A stretch of DNA of 64,000 bases from CBDCIS01 sp965217565 (GTDB lineage: Bacteria > Chloroflexota > Dehalococcoidia > Lucifugimonadales > CATOSD01): contig CBDCIS010000010.1 of assembly GCA_965217565.1 (NCBI GenBank), positions 62,001 through 126,000 of the forward strand, given 5' to 3'. The position numbers were made by a program, and so were the translations under genes. Under the pieces are notes generated by a model. The model ran no database searches. It was not told where the DNA came from and worked only from the letters and a program-made list of their open reading frames with translations. Below are positions 60,408-64,000 of this stretch, piece by piece (positions within the stretch are counted from its first letter, which is position 1; the number at the start of each line of letters is the position of its first letter).

Positions 60408-61472
60408 CTAGCCCGTGTTGGCATTGACGACTTGCTGGATTCTTTTCCTGATTTGGTCGGCATGGAGGCGAATGTCGTCTAAGGTATTGAGGTCGATTTT
60501 GTCTTGCTCAGGGTATGTGTATATGGTAGGGGTAGAGAAGGATTTTTTGCTTCTGACCTGAAGCCTGAGAATAGTACGCTCTTTACTATCAAGTCTGATA
60601 AAAGTAACCTTTGTGGGCCTAATCAGAGTAAGGTCATCAGCCTTCACTAGGCCTTCGGCGATACCCCTTACAATGTCTAGTGCCTCTTCTTCTCGTGGGT
60701 CTGGCGTGAACGATGGTTTAGATGGAGTTACCTGGCCGTTGTCAGAAGGTGCATCGCTAGATTTCCATTCTGCATTCAGAACCTCGAAGGCTTTCGGAAT
60801 CAGATCTCGCAGTACCGCCTGGTTAGTTGACCCCAGGTGCCCCATAGTAGCCGGCTTAATGCTTCCCATGAATTGAACGCTGGGACTAGCAAGTTGATTC
60901 AAGAGGTTTTGTTTGATTGCAGCGATGTCTCTCGCATTACGGATACAGTCACCCACCTCCTTGATAATCTTGTCGGCATCAAAGTTGGACTTGGTAAATC
61001 GTTCAAGCTCCTTGATTGATCCATCTGTGGGGGCCAGAAGGTTGAACGTAAAGAAGGGTTCTCCGTCCAATATGTTCTTTTTGTTAATGTCGGCGTAGAA
61101 CCGATATTCAAGACCATCAGTGAGAATCGCTATGCGTATGCAGTCTCCCGATGTGACTTTTGCCGCAAAGTATGCTTGGAGCGTGCCCACATAGGTGTCT
61201 AGTGGAGCGCCGACCTTTTTACATTCGATGATAAAGGCTGAGTTCTCGTTCTTTCTAATAGCGTAGTCAACTTTGTGTGCTGCGCCCTTAAAGGTTGCTT
61301 CAGCTTGGGGGATAACTTCTCTTCCGTCAGAGGGGTTGTATCCTAAGCAGCGAAGCAGAGGATTGACGAGAGATTGGATTGCTGCTTGCTCAGTTTTCAG
61401 GTGATCTTTCTGATCGGCGGCATGGGTAGAGAGGTTGTGGATGGATTCCGCAAAAGAGCTAGGATCGCGCAT
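60408..61472 (-). CDS. HsdR_N-like (type I restriction R subunit N-terminal) nuclease-domain protein
   Basis: About 354 aa from ATG 61472 (AGAGG upstream); the longer ATG at 61517 has no ribosome site. The first ~160 residues show the HsdR_N/PD-(D/E)XK layout: LKTEQAAIQSLVNPLLRCLGYNP, then KVDYAIRKNENSAFIIECKKVG (catalytic Asp, then Glu-x-Lys) and LAILTDGLEYRFYAD. There is no helicase, unlike HsdR, so it is a stand-alone nuclease domain with an unrecognised C-terminal half. Low GC relative to the rest supports horizontal origin. It is probably a defence-related enzyme (inference). Confidence 0.7.
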   Translation of the reverse strand: MRDPSSFAESIHNLSTHAADQKDHLKTEQAAIQSLVNPLLRCLGYNPSDGREVIPQAEATFKGAAHKVDYAIRKNENSAFIIECKKVGAPLDTYVGTLQAYFAAKVTSGDCIRIAILTDGLEYRFYADINKKNILDGEPFFTFNLLAPTDGSIKELERFTKSNFDADKIIKEVGDCIRNARDIAAIKQNLLNQLASPSVQFMGSIKPATMGHLGSTNQAVLRDLIPKAFEVLNAEWKSSDAPSDNGQVTPSKPSFTPDPREEEALDIVRGIAEGLVKADDLTLIRPTKVTFIRLDSKERTILRLQVRSKKSFSTPTIYTYPEQDKIDLNTLDDIRLHADQIRKRIQQVVNANTG

Positions 61473-61691
61473 GTGATAAGCCTCTTTCTGGCTAAGAACG
61501 GAGAGAACACCTGCCATAGTGATTCAACCCGAAGAAGTGAGCCAGAAGGGGACACGATACAGTAGTGTCTCTCCGATACCCAATCCTGCCTCCTAAAAGG
61601 CTTCGTCCTCCGGATCTTATGAGGATAATGGCCTGCCTACCACTCTGGCAAGTCCATTCTATCGCATTTAGAGGATTATCAAAAAAATAGG

Positions 61692-61719
61692 TTGGGAGAT
61701 TGGCAAAACGGAGTATAAT
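61692..61719 (+). promoter_or_regulatory. Sigma-70-like promoter of the small genes
   Basis: TTGGGA (61692-61697), a 16-nt spacer and a perfect TATAAT (61714-61719), 21 bp upstream of the 43-aa gene with its GAGGGAG ribosome site. Confidence 0.65.
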
Positions 61720-61740
61720 GAAGGTAGATACGAGGGAGAA

Positions 61741-61872
61741 ATGCCCAAAGACAAAGAGCAGAAGAAACGCCCTAGGGATCGTCCGAAGAAGTTGATTGCG
61801 CCGATTCCTGGGCCGTATGAGAATATCATCAAAGCCTTGGTGACGCCTGTCGAGAAATCGGCGGCAAAATGA
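61741..61872 (+). CDS. Small basic protein, 43 aa
   Basis: ATG 61741 behind GAGGGAGAA and a good promoter. Starts MPKDKEQKKRPRDRPKKLIA and continues with a proline/hydrophobic segment ending in KSAAK. Very Lys/Arg-rich N-terminus. No family is recognised. Promoter and ribosome site make it a credible gene. Confidence 0.55.
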   Translation: MPKDKEQKKRPRDRPKKLIAPIPGPYENIIKALVTPVEKSAAK

Positions 61873-61932
61873 GGCGAGCGTATGTCCTGGCATGGGTAAC
61901 ATTCTTGACAATTCGCTTACGAAGAGTCACCA

Positions 61933-62106
61933 ATGTATATCGAAAGAGAGTTAAAGGACATACCAAACTGGGATGCCTCCGCCATCGACAAGCGGCGTAC
62001 CCCGTTGCTTGAATGGGCGAGGAATAGATGGGCGGTTGATTTGAGCGGCATCGAAAACGTAGATCGAGAACATGACGTGCACGAAGACGAGGAGCATGAG
62101 GTCTAG
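61933..62106 (+). CDS. Small acidic protein, 57 aa
   Basis: ATG 61933 follows GAAGAG. Begins MYIERELKDIPNWDASAIDK; ends in an acidic tail (HEDEEHEV). It overlaps the phosphatase start by 11 bp if that begins at 62096, suggesting coupling. No family is recognised. Confidence 0.5.
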   Translation: MYIERELKDIPNWDASAIDKRRTPLLEWARNRWAVDLSGIENVDREHDVHEDEEHEV

Positions 62107-62656
62107 AACGTCAGAAGCCACCACCCGCCCCATGCCCAACAGTTATTGGGTCATACCCGGCCGATTCGCGGCGGGAGAGTATCCCGGGGCAATGGAACCT
62201 AACGAGGCAAAAGCTAAGTTGAAGACCTTGCTCGACGCGGGGATCGACCATTTCATCGACCTGACGGAGGCGAGGGAGCCGTTGGCTCCTTATGCCCAGA
62301 TTGCGGAGGAGGAAGCCAGTCGCCGCGGCATGAGCGTTGGGTACGAGCGGCGTCCTATCGTTGCCCTGAGCGTTCCGCGCTGCCCGCAACAGACGACCAA
62401 GACGCTGGACGCCATCGACGCCGCCTTGAGTGACGGCAAGACCATCTACCTGCACTGCTGGGGCGGCGTGGGTCGAACCGGAACCGTCGTTGGCTGCTGG
62501 CTGGTGCGGCACGGACGCGCGGGGGACGCAGCCCTGCGCCAGATCGCCGAGTGGTGGAAGGGAATGGAAAAGTCTTGGCGCGTTCCCAGGTCTCCTGAAA
62601 CGTCCCAACAGAGAGCGTATGTCCGCGACTGGACCGAACCGCCACCGGAGAGGTGA
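62096..62656 (+). CDS. Dual-specificity/tyrosine-phosphatase-like protein
   Basis: 186 aa from ATG 62096; the alternative ATG 62132 would remove TTRP, which belongs to the RP-x-PNSYWVIPGRFAAGEYPG opening. The P-loop HCWGGVGRTGT (CX5R with Cys and Arg) is intact, and the general-acid region lies in a loop before it. It dephosphorylates phosphotyrosine or a small phosphorylated metabolite. The ADP-ribosylglycohydrolase gene starts 5 bp after its stop; this pairing, often found together, suggests a joint nucleotide/ADP-ribose role (inference). Confidence 0.85.
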   Translation: MRSRTSEATTRPMPNSYWVIPGRFAAGEYPGAMEPNEAKAKLKTLLDAGIDHFIDLTEAREPLAPYAQIAEEEASRRGMSVGYERRPIVALSVPRCPQQTTKTLDAIDAALSDGKTIYLHCWGGVGRTGTVVGCWLVRHGRAGDAALRQIAEWWKGMEKSWRVPRSPETSQQRAYVRDWTEPPPER

Positions 62657-62660
62657 CGTT

Positions 62661-63596
62661 ATGAGCGAGGTAACAATCCGGGACCGCTTTCGCGGTGCCC
62701 TCCTCGGACTTGCGGCGGGCGATGCGCTGGGAACCACGCTGGAGTTCAGGAGGCCCGGCTCTTTCCAGCCGATCAACGACATGGTCGGCGGTGGGCCATT
62801 CGGCTTGCAACCCGGCCAATGGACTGATGACACTTCCATGGCCCTGTGCCTGGCGATGAGCCTGATAGAGTGCTGTGGATTCGACCCCACGGACCAGATG
62901 CGACGCTACGTTCGCTGGCGAGACGAAGGTTACCTGTCATGCACGGGGCATTGCTTCGACATCGGAAACACCGTCAGCGACGCGTTGTCGCGATTCGTCG
63001 CCACCGGCGAACCCTACGCCGGTTCCTCAGACCCGTTTTCCGCCGGGAACGGTTCCCTCATGCGGCTCGCTCCTGTGCCCATGTACTTTGTCGCCAACCC
63101 CACCGAGGCAATTGATCGCGGTGCGGACAGTTCTTGCACCACTCACAACGCCGAGGAAGCGGTTGACGCTTGCCGCTACTTCGCCGGCCTGCTTGTTGGC
63201 GCTTTGAAGGGCGCCGATAAAGAAACACTCCTCGCGCCGCGTTACTGCCCGGTAGAAGGTCTCTGGGAAAGCAAACCGTTGGCGGAGAAGATCGCCGCTA
63301 TCGCCGGTGGGTCATTCAAGCACCGGGAGCCACCGCAAATCAAGGGAACGGGCTATGTTGTGGACTCACTGGAAGCGGCGCTCTGGGCATTCCATAAGTC
63401 CCAGGACTTTCGCCAGGGGGCGCTTCTGGCTGTCAACCTCGGCGACGACGCCGACACGACCGGCGCAATCTATGGGCAAATCGCCGGGGCGCACTACGGA
63501 GTTGAAGCAGTCCCGGCTGAATGGCGGGAACGGCTTGCGATGGCAACGGAAATCGCGTCGATGGCCGACAGAATCTATGATCACGCCCGGTTGTAG
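62661..63596 (+). CDS. ADP-ribosylglycohydrolase-family protein
   Basis: 311 aa from ATG 62661, behind GGAGAGGTGA; the longer frame is antisense-like. FRGALLGLAAGDALGTTLEF (10-29), the metal site WTDDTS (54-59), and a second site LGDDADTTGAIYGQIAGA (about 260-277) are intact. It cleaves the ADP-ribose bond from arginine or related targets using two Mg ions. It is directly followed 14 bp later by the DUF2779-like gene, so the three are likely one unit. Confidence 0.92.
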   Translation: MSEVTIRDRFRGALLGLAAGDALGTTLEFRRPGSFQPINDMVGGGPFGLQPGQWTDDTSMALCLAMSLIECCGFDPTDQMRRYVRWRDEGYLSCTGHCFDIGNTVSDALSRFVATGEPYAGSSDPFSAGNGSLMRLAPVPMYFVANPTEAIDRGADSSCTTHNAEEAVDACRYFAGLLVGALKGADKETLLAPRYCPVEGLWESKPLAEKIAAIAGGSFKHREPPQIKGTGYVVDSLEAALWAFHKSQDFRQGALLAVNLGDDADTTGAIYGQIAGAHYGVEAVPAEWRERLAMATEIASMADRIYDHARL

Positions 63597-63610
63597 GTGG
63601 GGATAACTCC

Positions 63611-64000
63611 ATGAGCACTGACCAGAACAACCAGGCGCGCCGGACGCCAACCCTTTCCAAGTCCAGGTTCACCGCGGGCCTGGAGTGCCTGAAGCGCCTG
63701 TACCTGGAGAGCTACCACCCCGAGCTTGCCGACCCTGTGGATGCGAGCCTGCAAGCCCGCTTCGACTCCGGCAACGAGGTTGGTGAACTGGCCCGACAAG
63801 CGTTTCCCGGCGGCACACTCATCGCGGAAGAATACTTCGAGCACACGCAGGCAGTGGAGACGACGAAAGCGTTGCTGGCCGAGTCCCCGGTTCCACCGTT
63901 GTACGAGGCCGCCTTCATCTCTGGCGGAATCAGGGCCAGAGTTGACATTCTCCGACAGAGCGGCGGCAACGCCTTCGACCTGGTGGAGCTCAAGTCCACC
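63611..64000 (+). CDS. DUF2779/PD-(D/E)XK nuclease-like protein, 3' truncated by window edge
   Basis: 130 residues from ATG 63611 to the window end, in frame without a stop. LSKSRFTAGLECLKRLYLESYHPEL resembles the start of DUF2779 and Cas4-like RecB-type nucleases (a Cys near the start can bind Fe-S), RFDSGNEVGELAR follows, and RARVDILRQSGG...DLVELKS supplies Asp, then Glu-x-Lys of the PD-(D/E)XK core. Probably a DNA nuclease; the C-terminal zinc/cysteine part lies beyond the window. Position next to the phosphatase and ADP-ribosylglycohydrolase suggests a defence or repair cassette (inference). Confidence 0.75.
   Translation, partial: MSTDQNNQARRTPTLSKSRFTAGLECLKRLYLESYHPELADPVDASLQARFDSGNEVGELARQAFPGGTLIAEEYFEHTQAVETTKALLAESPVPPLYEAAFISGGIRARVDILRQSGGNAFDLVELKST

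Overview
The window is a GC-rich bacterial chromosome segment. It most likely comes from a Chloroflexota genome of the Dehalococcoidia/SAR202 type. This is inferred from gene content: a paired Agl23-like (TIGR03663) and DUF2298 (TIGR03662, 'Chlor_Arch_YYY') membrane protein set, a HerA-NurA operon in a bacterium, several acyl-CoA dehydrogenases with MaoC and SDR enzymes, a Lin0512 protein, many TTG/GTG starts, and many short palindromic intergenic repeats. No rRNA or marker gene is present to confirm the taxon.

Layout. 1-14.6 kb is a catabolic block: a partial MaoC hydratase, three acyl-CoA dehydrogenases (one cut short beside an inserted GmrSD-type restriction gene that carries an in-frame TGA), a PHP phosphoesterase, a beta-hydroxyacid dehydrogenase, an MFS exporter, one canonical SDR, two tandem SDRs lacking the catalytic Lys, and a GHKL ATPase. 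14.6-15.5 kb is gene-free and holds repeats, a MITE and an orphan promoter. 15.5-27.9 kb, all on the minus strand, holds mutS, a flavin reductase, a zinc-ribbon membrane protein, a NuoE-NuoF-FdhA/NuoG-like electron-transfer operon whose large subunit lacks the formate dehydrogenase Cys/Sec and His, an amine-oxidase-like flavoprotein and an LPG-synthase-like membrane protein. 28-34 kb is the Agl23/DUF2298 pair, interrupted by an IS5-type element. 34.1-35.8 kb is an IS1182-type element. 36-49 kb holds ftsY, an HtrA protease, an M14-like/GH105 fusion, a CtBP-like dehydrogenase, an IS630 element, a DRTGG protein, CoxM/CoxS/CoxG-like genes without CoxL, an alpha/beta hydrolase with an acetamidase/formamidase, and a small DUF2283/DUF4258 pair. 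49.5-50.4 kb is a third split-ORF IS. tRNA-Gly(CCC) follows.

50.6-59.6 kb holds an HpcH aldolase, a minimal metalloprotease, and a tightly packed minus-strand operon: selB, an unknown protein, nurA, a GNAT acetyltransferase, a HAS-barrel-like protein and herA. An RNase D gene follows. 59.6-64 kb is an AT-richer accessory stretch: MITE, hypothetical gene, HsdR_N-like nuclease, two tiny genes behind a clear promoter, then a tyrosine phosphatase, an ADP-ribosylglycohydrolase and the start of a DUF2779/PD-(D/E)XK protein. This stretch and the HerA-NurA operon are the best candidates for under-described systems.

How the genes work together: the catabolic block fits beta-oxidation-like breakdown of unusual acyl substrates, with electrons possibly passing to NAD(P) carriers and the NuoEF-type module. 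Restriction and nuclease genes, MITEs and four IS elements mark the segment as heavily rearranged. Function assignments rest on recognised motifs read by eye; no database search was run.
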